This document shows positions 1 through 7,583 of a DNA stretch of 18,528 nucleotides, in pieces. Location of the stretch: contig JAJRUU010000001.1 of the NCBI GenBank assembly GCA_024277605.1, positions 1 to 18,528 of the forward strand, written 5' to 3'. The position numbers and the translations under genes are program-made. The stretch is from a bacterium (GTDB lineage Bacteria > SZUA-182 > SZUA-191 > JAJRXT01). Below the pieces are notes generated by a model. It was not told the origin of the DNA, ran no database searches, and worked only from the letters and a program-made list of their open reading frames with translations. Positions within the stretch are counted from its first letter, which is position 1. Each line of letters starts with the position of its first letter.

Positions 1-105
1 GACCAGAGTGACATCTCTCCCTGAATCAGCCAGAGTATTTACTTCGGCCACTATTCGGCGATCGAGTTGGTCTATGTGGGCGGAGATGACTAAAACTTTG
101 GAAAT
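1..105 (-). CDS. Glycosyltransferase family 4-like protein, N-terminal fragment (runs off the window)
   Basis: On the minus strand, codons from 105 down to 1 encode an N-terminus with the pattern SKVLVISAHI, then DQLDRRIVAEVNTLADSGR and VTLV. This fits the first beta strand and helix of the N-terminal domain of GT4-type glycosyltransferases, where a D-R-R-V/I-x-x-E pattern after the first strand is common. The rest of the gene lies outside the window. No ATG, GTG or TTG occurs in frame between the upstream radical SAM stop (148-150) and the conserved start. The best start is ATT at 105-103, 7 nt after an AGGAAG ribosome-binding site. The reading frame is the same as that of the upstream radical SAM gene, with one TAG between them. 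It is the last visible gene of the minus-strand polysaccharide operon. The family call is good; the start is uncertain. Confidence 0.72.
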   Translation of the reverse strand, partial: MSKVLVISAHIDQLDRRIVAEVNTLADSGRDVTLV

Positions 106-112
106 GTTTTTT

Positions 113-118
113 CTTCCT
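113..118 (-). promoter_or_regulatory. Ribosome-binding site that points to an ATT start
   Basis: AGGAAG on the minus strand lies 7 nt before ATT at 105-103, ideal spacing for a Shine-Dalgarno sequence. The codon after ATT begins the conserved glycosyltransferase sequence. ATT is a rare start codon (known for infC), so this may instead be a mutated ATG. Confidence 0.55.
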
Positions 119-147
119 GTCAGCTTAAAATTTTTCGTTTGTTGCAG

Positions 148-1254
148 CTAAAATACCGCACAACACCTGGTGCAGGCCGGACTCATTTCATTTTCCAATA
201 TCCAGCGCCGAAATTCCTGATAATTCTCACCATGCCAGGTTTCCATGAATGATTCTTCATATATATTTCCCATAACTTTTAAAAAGCACCGCGTAGTAAT
301 AACCCAATCACCATTAGCGGCAAGCTGGCCAGTTGTCCAAGGGGCGGGGCATTTTTTACTCCTGACTATAACTTCCGGGTGGTAATAGAAATTCCTTATC
401 CCTTCCTGATCTAAATCAGGGGCAAAGCCAATCGTAAAAGGCCAGCGGCATTTTTTTGCCTCTTTAATCTCCTCCCACATTATATCAGCATCAACCTGTG
501 TGGGATCTGCCATGGCTATACTGCTCGGGGTAGCCTGGCAGAAGTGGCTATAATTTTCATTATGCGTTCCCGCCATGCCACTTGTAACATAATTCATATG
601 CGAAACACAAACACTATTTATTGGAAGACCCTTTAGGCTTTCCAGAAAGGCAGTTAATACCCCGCAATTATGATTGGAATATGAAAAATTAACATGCAGG
701 CTGATTTTTTTAGTATACTTTTTAGCCAACAGATGTACCAGTTTTAAGCCTTCTACCGCATTCTGGAAAGATTTGGGATGGCCGCGTATCTCATTATGAA
801 CTTCCAGCGGGCCATCTAATGAAATCCATAGGGAATCCACCCCGCTTTTTACGACTTCTTCCGCATAGCGTGGTAGCAGCAAACCATTTGTAGTTAGTTG
901 AAAGCTCATCCCGGCCTGCTTCACTGCTCGTACAAACTCAAAAACCTGCCCAAATAAGAGCGGCTCTGTGCTGGTAACCGCAATTGTCGGCTTAAAAACT
1001 TTTACATCATCGATAAACTTTTTTAATATCGTCATATCAAGCTGGCGGTCCCCTTCAGGGCACATAAGTTGATAGAACTGACTCTCTTTATTCTTCTGCC
1101 CGACATCGCACATCTTACAACGCAAGTTACAGATATTATTGATGATTATATATATAGTAGCCGGTGAAGGCGGAGTAAGACTTGTTAGAAGGCTGTTTTT
1201 ATTAAACGCCAAGTAAGTTAATCGTTTTATTTTGTTAAGCACATTTATCGCCAT
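148..1254 (-). CDS. Radical SAM protein with SPASM-like C-terminus (polysaccharide cluster)
   Basis: A 368-residue protein. The radical SAM cluster motif CxxxCxxC is visible as C42-NLR-C46-KM-C49, directly after a beta strand (ATIYIIINNI), as in the family. It should bind a 4Fe-4S cluster and cleave S-adenosylmethionine. The C-terminal quarter carries more cysteines (a CPAPW motif, a TRCFL motif, and C361, C364, C365 in the final CTRCC), resembling the auxiliary-cluster region of SPASM/twitch proteins. ATG at 1254 follows a GTAAGGG ribosome-binding site by about 6 nt. It lies 19 bp after the heparinase-like gene, so the two are probably co-transcribed. Such proteins in polysaccharide loci can modify sugars or peptides; the substrate cannot be read from the sequence. 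The family is confident, the function unknown. Confidence 0.88.
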   Translation of the reverse strand: MAINVLNKIKRLTYLAFNKNSLLTSLTPPSPATIYIIINNICNLRCKMCDVGQKNKESQFYQLMCPEGDRQLDMTILKKFIDDVKVFKPTIAVTSTEPLLFGQVFEFVRAVKQAGMSFQLTTNGLLLPRYAEEVVKSGVDSLWISLDGPLEVHNEIRGHPKSFQNAVEGLKLVHLLAKKYTKKISLHVNFSYSNHNCGVLTAFLESLKGLPINSVCVSHMNYVTSGMAGTHNENYSHFCQATPSSIAMADPTQVDADIMWEEIKEAKKCRWPFTIGFAPDLDQEGIRNFYYHPEVIVRSKKCPAPWTTGQLAANGDWVITTRCFLKVMGNIYEESFMETWHGENYQEFRRWILENEMSPACTRCCAVF

Positions 1255-1273
1255 CTGATACCCTTACAAAGGC

Positions 1274-3670
1274 TTATGACATTTTCTCTATTTTACCCAA
1301 ATCATGATCCAATGCCCAAAAACCTTGCTGTTTTTCTTCTTTTAATTGTAAGACTATAGTTCCGGCTGTGCTGGGAGCTGAATGTCCAAGCAAATACTCT
1401 TTAGTATACCCAGGCGGAAAGAGGATGCGATAAGTATATTCGCTAATTATAACCTGGAAACCGCAGAGCTGCCCTTCCTTTATAAATGGTATAACTTCCG
1501 GTTGTTTGGGTTTTTCGTCTGCACCCTGTAATATCCAAACGCTGTTTGATGGAAGTTTTATGGTCATGGAATAATCGAGCCAGGTTGCCGGTACGACCTT
1601 ACCATAATCCAATGCGTAAAACCCTCGTTTGGTTTCAGTATCTGCCCGAACTTCCATAACTTCCGGTATAGCATTATCAAATGCGCTTAAAGTACCCCGT
1701 AAAAACACATCATCTATTTGAGCCAAAAAACCTTTTTCGTGAGCCTGTACCTTACAATCAGGATGGAATGTCAGCGGTGAGAGCCAGCTTAATTGTGATT
1801 CTGCCGAAAGTGACTTCGTGGCTTCTACAGTATCCAGGATGATCCATAAATCAGGCTTAAAGTAAAATATGGTGCGCTTATGAAATGGCGCCCCCTCAAA
1901 ACGCCGATCCCCGTCATGGCCAGCCATGGCGATGTCTAAGTCATCTGAAAAAAAAGTGCGGGGTTTGACGGGTCGCGCTCTTTGCGAAAGAGACCAGGCA
2001 GGGCCCAGGACAGAATGGCTTTCCACCTGAGCAGCTGATTCTTTGAATGGCGCCGATAGGCTAATTGTGTTATGACCCTGAGAGCATCGAAACGCATCAT
2101 GAAGATCAACATCACCCGTATATGACCCGGAACCTATATCCACCAGAAGCTGTTTGCCGCGGGCTGATAAGGTAATCGATAAAAGATCGTCATTACCGTG
2201 AGTGCCATATAGATTGTCATCGGTATATCCCATGCCGATATTGCCGCAATCAAAAGTCAGCTGGGAAGCCGTATTTCCCCAACTGGAGCGCATTACCACA
2301 TATCCTCCATCCTGAAAATATTTACTGGTATGCTTTGGCTCCGCAGGTTCTACTTTAGGATAATCTGATCCCAACAGCCAACAGGCTGTCTCCCAACATC
2401 CCTGCCCGACAAAAGCAAGCTCAGCATCGTTGAACAAACAAGCGCCCAACACCATATGCGGTCGGTAATCATTAATATCCAAGGTATCGAACTTATACAC
2501 AAAAGCCCCATCAGCATCAGATATTAGGTTTGCTTGCCCGTTTGGGGAGGTAATATACATCAAAAACCGCGTCATCCTATGGGCGGCATCGCTTATCTTA
2601 TCAGGCAAAGAAATATCAGCATATCGGGCAGCGCACATTACAGCAAAAAAGAACTCCAGAACATAACGCTCATAACTCACCGACTGTTCATACTGCACCC
2701 CGTCTGCATATATTTGCTTATCTACCTGCTTTCCGAGAATATCCAAGGCCTGATCCCGGTATGAACTTGAAATATCGAATTCCTCATAGGCTAAGGCGGC
2801 AACTAATCCTCCTGCTAAATTACCGAACAGGTGATTACTGCTATAATCAAACAGCTCATAATGATCTTTAATAAACTGCATATGGTTATATAAGCTGGCA
2901 AGATAGCTTATGTAAAATGCCCCATCGATTGACACTGAATGAATCAAGAATCTCATGGAAAACACCCACGATATAACCCGCTGGGCAACAATCAAGGGCT
3001 CCATCCAACAAGTATTGTGATAAAAAGGGTTTTGCCGCCACCATGATTCAAGCTGATTTTTAAAGGCTGCGGCATATTTATCATCATCAGTAAGCGCATA
3101 CCCCATAGCCAAATCAAAAAAATGGGGGTGCTTATTCAAGTCCCAGGGCACCTTTATATCGCCGATCACATATTCATTATGCGGAAAATCGGTATATATT
3201 TTATCCCGCATCTCCTGATACGGCGCTTTAAGCCAAACATTACCTCTTAGATCAGTCGACCAGTCAACATCTCCTTTAAATGTATAAGAGCCTACACCTA
3301 GTACCGTAAAATTTTTAGCTACCGCCTGTTGCGCCCGCTTAATAATTTCTTTCGCATTAGATCCTTGAGCAACCCTTACCCTGATTTTTTCAAGCTCACT
3401 TGCAGGGTGAGCCACCCTACCCTCCTGCCTGTGTAACTTTAGTAACTGCGTACCCAGTTCATCCAAAAAAACAGTTTCATCTCTTGTGTCCGAAATTAGC
3501 CCAGGAGTAGAGAGGTGCTTCTTTGCCCAGCTCACCGGATCAACCTGATGATCGGTCATAGCCCAATTAACAGTTTGGTCGGGCTGCAATGCGGCTCGTA
3601 TGCGGGCACTTATTCCCTCCGGCATATGCGCCAGAAAGAACTTCGCCATATTCTTAGTTTTTCTCAACAC
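1274..3670 (-). CDS. Heparinase II/III family protein (uronic-acid polysaccharide lyase-like)
   Basis: A protein of up to 798 residues. The N-terminal half (about 115-400) looks like the alpha-helical toroid of alginate lyase/heparinase II/III proteins, with SSNHLFGNLAGG near 277-288 and YEQSVSYERY near 327-336. The C-terminal half, from about 450, has the beta-sandwich signature: GGYVVMRSSWG, THGNDDLLSITL near 490-501 and GHNTISL near 532-538. The family cleaves uronic-acid glycans by beta-elimination, and members are common in capsule or O-antigen loci, where they may trim the product. No signal peptide is evident, so a cytoplasmic or inner-face role is possible. The longest start is GTG at 3670; ATG at 3649 is an alternative, and neither has a clear Shine-Dalgarno sequence. 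Repeat copy A ends 15 bp upstream. At about 800 residues it is somewhat long for the family. Confidence 0.85.
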   Translation of the reverse strand: MLRKTKNMAKFFLAHMPEGISARIRAALQPDQTVNWAMTDHQVDPVSWAKKHLSTPGLISDTRDETVFLDELGTQLLKLHRQEGRVAHPASELEKIRVRVAQGSNAKEIIKRAQQAVAKNFTVLGVGSYTFKGDVDWSTDLRGNVWLKAPYQEMRDKIYTDFPHNEYVIGDIKVPWDLNKHPHFFDLAMGYALTDDDKYAAAFKNQLESWWRQNPFYHNTCWMEPLIVAQRVISWVFSMRFLIHSVSIDGAFYISYLASLYNHMQFIKDHYELFDYSSNHLFGNLAGGLVAALAYEEFDISSSYRDQALDILGKQVDKQIYADGVQYEQSVSYERYVLEFFFAVMCAARYADISLPDKISDAAHRMTRFLMYITSPNGQANLISDADGAFVYKFDTLDINDYRPHMVLGACLFNDAELAFVGQGCWETACWLLGSDYPKVEPAEPKHTSKYFQDGGYVVMRSSWGNTASQLTFDCGNIGMGYTDDNLYGTHGNDDLLSITLSARGKQLLVDIGSGSYTGDVDLHDAFRCSQGHNTISLSAPFKESAAQVESHSVLGPAWSLSQRARPVKPRTFFSDDLDIAMAGHDGDRRFEGAPFHKRTIFYFKPDLWIILDTVEATKSLSAESQLSWLSPLTFHPDCKVQAHEKGFLAQIDDVFLRGTLSAFDNAIPEVMEVRADTETKRGFYALDYGKVVPATWLDYSMTIKLPSNSVWILQGADEKPKQPEVIPFIKEGQLCGFQVIISEYTYRILFPPGYTKEYLLGHSAPSTAGTIVLQLKEEKQQGFWALDHDLGKIEKMS

Positions 3671-3685
3671 AACTGTTTTCGACCT

Positions 3686-3858
3686 GATCTATTAATAAAT
3701 TTAGTCTGGATTTGCAAGACATCCCCCGTGAGATAAGGTTCATTAGCCAACGTCCTATAAAACTTTGTTTGCCCGAGGCGGCTGATCAGGAAGCTGATAA
3801 ATTTATATTTTTCAGCTAAATCTCGATTTGCCCAGGACAATACCCGAATTTTTCGGGT
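3686..3858 (-). repeat. Copy A of a ~173-bp dispersed intergenic repeat
   Basis: On the minus strand the unit starts with the hairpin ACCCGAA-AAA-TTCGGGT (3858-3842) and ends with TTAATAGATC at 3686. It matches copy B at about 88% by hand count over 173 positions without gaps. The most conserved block includes ATAAATTTATCAGCTTC followed by CTGATCAG, and GGACGTTGGCT. It fills most of the gap between the SGNH gene and the heparinase-like gene and reads in the same direction as both, so it would be transcribed within the operon. The frame starting at its first base is open throughout and stops just at the heparinase start. No target duplication was seen. Confidence 0.9.
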
Positions 3859-3904
3859 TCGATAACATTTTTGTATTTATCTCGTTCTCTGGGAAAGTGG
3901 TACT

Positions 3905-4975
3905 TTACTCCGATAAAAGTTGGTTTTCTTCCATAAATTCATAGAGAGCGGTTGCCATTACTTTGTTTCCCTGGGGAGAATAGTGAATAAAATCATTATA
4001 GACTTCATCACGATTCAATTGATCCATTAACGCTCGCGTATCAAAGTAAAAAACATTATGCCAATTAAGGCTGGCGCTTTTAAATGCCTCATTATATTCG
4101 TCAATAATATACCCCCAAAGCTTATAATATGTTTCATAAAGTTTCCAGTTGGAGAGTTGCTCGTTTCTTTCTATCTGATTCTTATGATAATAAAATGGAT
4201 TTATAGGGAGTAAAATAACAACGATGTTATTCTCATTAAAAAATTTAAGCTCCGCCTCTAAAACGTTAGCCACATTTTTTACCATGAGACGAGCAGTATA
4301 TGCTTCATGTTTTTCTATCTCATCCGTCTGCCTACCCCATCGCAGATTAAAGGCATAGTAGAACAAGGCACTCCTGATATTAGATGTCCACATTTTGCTC
4401 CATCTTATGCTGGCCCATGTCAGGTTCGGATTCCATTTTTCTCTATATTGCGTGAGTAGTGAAATATCGTTAGCGGCCTCAAGTGTTACCAGATAAGGTT
4501 TATAATAGGGCCACACATCAAAATGAAAACGATCTAACGATTGACGCAGATTATACGACGGAACACCGGCATTCAATACATTGCGATTAAAACCTTTCTT
4601 TTTAAAAACAGCCTGCAAATAAAATGGATATGTCTCATCGTTAGAAACACCTGCTCCAAACGGAACCGAATCTCCAAGGGCACAAACAAGGGGACTTTTG
4701 GCTTCTTGAGGTATTGGTTTTCCTCTAAATCCTCGGGCATTGATAAATATATTTTGAGCATGATTGCCGGGTCTAAGGGTGTATTCCCGCCGATCGTCAA
4801 CCGGCATAGTATAAGTAAGAGAAAAAGCATTGGTTTTTTCAAAAAGCCAACCACCATGCCGTAACTTATGATAAACTTGTAGAATACCTTCCCCTAAAAT
4901 AATTGAAGATATAATTGATATTACAAGTAAGCTTATAGCTAATTTTATTCTTCGACCATTAATCAACGGAACCAT
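3905..4975 (-). CDS. Membrane-anchored SGNH/GDSL hydrolase-like protein
   Basis: A 356-residue protein with an N-terminal membrane segment (about 10-32) and a C-terminal catalytic domain. SGNH blocks are visible: ALGDSVPFGAG with nucleophile S103, NAGVPSYN with the block II glycine G137, EAANDI with N169 in block III (its usual glycine is replaced), and DFIHYSPQGN with D328 and H331. Such proteins act as esterases or acyltransferases on cell-surface glycans, for example in alginate or exopolysaccharide acetylation. The anchor suggests the catalytic part faces the cell exterior. ATG at 4975 follows a short AAGG. The glycosyltransferase gene ends 86 bp upstream and repeat copy A lies 46 bp downstream. 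The fold is confident; substrate and reaction (addition or removal of acyl groups) are inferred only from the neighbours. Confidence 0.85.
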   Translation of the reverse strand: MVPLINGRRIKLAISLLVISIISSIILGEGILQVYHKLRHGGWLFEKTNAFSLTYTMPVDDRREYTLRPGNHAQNIFINARGFRGKPIPQEAKSPLVCALGDSVPFGAGVSNDETYPFYLQAVFKKKGFNRNVLNAGVPSYNLRQSLDRFHFDVWPYYKPYLVTLEAANDISLLTQYREKWNPNLTWASIRWSKMWTSNIRSALFYYAFNLRWGRQTDEIEKHEAYTARLMVKNVANVLEAELKFFNENNIVVILLPINPFYYHKNQIERNEQLSNWKLYETYYKLWGYIIDEYNEAFKSASLNWHNVFYFDTRALMDQLNRDEVYNDFIHYSPQGNKVMATALYEFMEENQLLSE

Positions 4976-5061
4976 CTGCCTTGCATAGTAGTATTTACTT
5001 GAAAGAGAAACCGGAAATAGGTTATCTCATCAATTCATTATAAGGGTCTGTACCATCAAAA

Positions 5062-6459
5062 CTAATGTTTTTTTGGGTTAGCCAATCGTCGGTAGGCATC
5101 TAAGAGTGGCCCACTCACAGCATCCCAGTGGATTGCGTTCTTACCGCCTTTTAAGGCATTTTGTTGATACTGCTTGAGTGACTCTTTGTCCTCGATAAAT
5201 TGATTAACCGTAGATACGATGGTATCGGGTTGATCAGAATCATATGTGAGGCCGCAGTCATATTCCTCAATCAACGCTTTAACGTAATCCAGGTTATTGG
5301 AAAGCATCGCTAACCCGGCTTGCATATATTGACTTATTTTATTGGGGCAGCAGTATTTGTAGCATAATGTAGTAGGTCGGTAAGGGATAATGCCGACATC
5401 CGCCTCTGAAGCGGCGGCCACCAGCACACTTTCCTCAACCGCTGGGGCAAAAACAATTTTCCCCTCATCAATTTGGGCTCTCGCAAGTTCCTGTAGAGTA
5501 TCGACATAAGAATGGTGCGGGCCTCTTAATACAAGTAGCGCCTTCTTACCATCCACATTTTCCCAAGCCCCAATCAGTTCTTCAAATCCACGCCCCTGTG
5601 AAAAAGAACCCTGTGACAAAAACAAGACTCTATCCCCGGCTAATTTTCGTAAACCGGCGTCTATTTTCTGATGCTTATTATGCCAAATCTCGAAGTTTGG
5701 CACCGTTTCAACCCCCTTATAGCCGTACCACTCTTCCATAACCTTGGCAATCTGAGGAGATACGGTGATAACATAGTCTGCATAAGCTATAAGTTTTTTC
5801 TCAAGGTATTTGAACCACCAGACCTGGTATGCTGTCGCACCTATATGAGCCACCGGCCATAATTCATGGGCGTCATAAACCAATTTACAATTATGGGTTG
5901 TTTTAAGAGCCACCCCGGCTAAAAGCGAGTTAAGATCGTTACAATGAATAACATCCGCCACTAAGCCGGATTTTGCATATGCATCTACTAAGGTTTTTGT
6001 GGCCTCACAAAAATGTTTTTGAAGCCATAAGAATTGCCGAAATCCGTCAGATAATTTTAAAAATCGGCGGCACTCTACCTTTTTTATAATTTTTTTTAAT
6101 ACCTTACCTGTTATCATTTTATCCAGCACCATCATTAAAAGGCGCAGCATAAATTCGGATATAAATACAATAGGAAAAACAGGAATAAGCAACAATATCA
6201 AAATGTTCTTTTCAGTAGGCCCAAGCACATACTTCCATAATTTCCCCAAATAATCCACTTTCGACACAGTATCATTTTTTGGTGATTCTCTAATTATCTT
6301 ATAATTGTCGACAACCTCCTCTGTGGGATATTTTATCGGGTCTTCATGCATCCCAAGCACAACAACATTAAATTCCTTGCCAGCCGTAACCGCTTCCCAG
6401 TGCACCCGCGGATCGCGTTTTGGCTCATGCGGCGCCAACATTACTATCGTCTTCTTCAT
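5062..6459 (-). CDS. Glycosyltransferase family 4 protein
   Basis: A 465-residue GT-B glycosyltransferase. The N-terminal acceptor domain starts with KKTIVMLAPHEPKRDPRVHWE and includes HCNDLNSL (172-179) and YDAHELWP (195-202). The C-terminal donor domain shows SQGSFSQGRG (282-291), ADVGIIPY (353-360) and PNKISQYMQAG (372-382), the region corresponding to the E-x7-E nucleotide-sugar motif; here glutamine stands near the position often held by glutamate. A hydrophobic stretch at about 84-112 probably associates the enzyme with the inner membrane. It should transfer a sugar onto the lipid-linked glycan exported by the ABC pair. It begins 17 bp after the full-length methyltransferase frame ends, which supports co-transcription and the view that the neighbour was once longer. 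Donor sugar unknown. Confidence 0.9.
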   Translation of the reverse strand: MKKTIVMLAPHEPKRDPRVHWEAVTAGKEFNVVVLGMHEDPIKYPTEEVVDNYKIIRESPKNDTVSKVDYLGKLWKYVLGPTEKNILILLLIPVFPIVFISEFMLRLLMMVLDKMITGKVLKKIIKKVECRRFLKLSDGFRQFLWLQKHFCEATKTLVDAYAKSGLVADVIHCNDLNSLLAGVALKTTHNCKLVYDAHELWPVAHIGATAYQVWWFKYLEKKLIAYADYVITVSPQIAKVMEEWYGYKGVETVPNFEIWHNKHQKIDAGLRKLAGDRVLFLSQGSFSQGRGFEELIGAWENVDGKKALLVLRGPHHSYVDTLQELARAQIDEGKIVFAPAVEESVLVAAASEADVGIIPYRPTTLCYKYCCPNKISQYMQAGLAMLSNNLDYVKALIEEYDCGLTYDSDQPDTIVSTVNQFIEDKESLKQYQQNALKGGKNAIHWDAVSGPLLDAYRRLANPKKH

Positions 6460-6476
6460 ATTATGCTAACCTGTTA

Positions 6477-7334
6477 TTATCCGGCTTGAGTTGCCGGTTT
6501 AGTCGCAATTAAATACCAATCAAGCCCAACTGAGTGGCCTAAGTTACTAAGCAACCATAGTCGCTTAATTACTAAAAGGCCTTTCAAAAAAGAATAATCA
6601 TCCATGTTTTCTAAGCAATACCGGACGTTAACAAAACGCTGAAATATCTGCTTTAATTCAGACTTTGAAAACAGTTAAGTAAAGGGTGCAGCTTCTCCTT
6701 GGGCATTTGTATCATATTGAAACCGTACCGAAACATCCTGGTTTCCTGAGCGGTTACCGAAAAACATCTCTTTTAGTAAACCAATAGGTTGTTTGCACCA
6801 TTGGCGCAAGGAAAACTTATTGTATACCATGATAATTGCGCGGCCATTCGGACGTAGGACACGATATATCTCATCGATTGCCTTTTGAATGTTACCGGTA
6901 TGGTGCAAACAGCCGATCGAGACAACTACATCGAAAAAATTATCCTTATAAGGTATCGCAAGCTCAGACCCAGGGAAAGCAACACCATTTAAATTGTATA
7001 ACTTCATGCGCTGGTTTACTATTTTAGCCGGCCCTAAAGAAATATCCAATCCATAATATTTACCGCATTCAGCAGCCAGATTTTGGGCTAAGGTACCATA
7101 TCCCAAACCTATTTCAAGAACTTTTTTATCGCCCAAATCTGCAAAATATTTAGGAAGATATGGATATATATTTAAATAAGCTTGATCAAACTTTTGCAGG
7201 GAATCCAACGAATGATCGGTTATTCCAAGGCTGCGTGCTAAAGCGCTGCCACAAAGCTCATCCCAGAATGCTCTGTTTTGCTTGTCTATTGAGTCTTGCT
7301 GGATTTCTTTGGCCTTATTTTGGGTTTTTGACAT
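6477..7334 (-). pseudogene. Class I SAM-dependent methyltransferase, interrupted by in-frame TAA at 6675-6677
   Basis: The first 219 codons encode a class I methyltransferase: motif I KVLEIGLGYGT (71-81), acidic YGLDIS (94-99), VVVSIGCLHHTGN and EIYRVLRPNGRAIIMVYN. The open frame stops after EAAPFT at 6675-6677. The same frame then continues for 65 codons to TAA at 6479-6477, encoding LFSKSELKQIFQRF and finally GLDWYLIATKP, which looks like the normal end of this methyltransferase family. One substitution therefore truncates the gene. With the tail, the protein would be about 284 residues and end 17 bp before the next gene; without it there is a 215-bp gap. Its role is probably methylation of the exported glycan, for example as a chain terminator. 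The motif I core remains in the truncated product, but loss of activity is likely. The alternatives are sequencing error or suppression. Confidence 0.82.
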
Positions 7335-7414
7335 TACTTAGAAAACCCTACTTTAGTTTTAAGCTCAAGTAAACAAAATATCGGGTCGGCAACTTTGGTT
7401 TGAGAACTATTCCT

Positions 7415-7570
7415 GATGGTTTCGTAAAAAGTCCCCACATGTCACCCTAAACGAAGTGAAGAGTCTCGTATTATATTGAAAAAATAGATTCTTCGCGGAG
7501 TTTATCCTTGAGCATAGCGAAGGGATCAGAATGACAAAATGACGGTTTTCAGACTTTTTACGACTCCATC
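7415..7570. mobile_element. MITE-like element with 19-bp terminal inverted repeats and 6-bp target duplication
   Basis: The ends 7415-7433 and 7552-7570 are inverted repeats matching at 17 of 19 positions, with a perfect 12-bp core TCGTAAAAAGTC. The 156-bp unit is flanked directly by ATTCCT on both sides (7409-7414 and 7571-7576), the expected footprint of transposition. The interior has no gene and contains degraded subterminal motifs (TGTCACCCTAA on the left, CAGAATGACA on the right) around GAAGTGAAGAG and TTCTTCGC, a type of sequence I associate with MITE-like repeats in many bacterial genomes. It sits between the wzt stop and the methyltransferase start, within the operon. It encodes no transposase and would need one supplied elsewhere. 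Confidence 0.88.
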
Positions 7571-7583
7571 ATTCCTAGCTGAT

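Noticed and set aside
3842..3858. Repeat head hairpin as an ordinary intrinsic terminator
   Set aside because: The stem is GC-containing, but the sequence after it (ATTGTCCTGGG) lacks a T-run. A termination role is left open in the findings.
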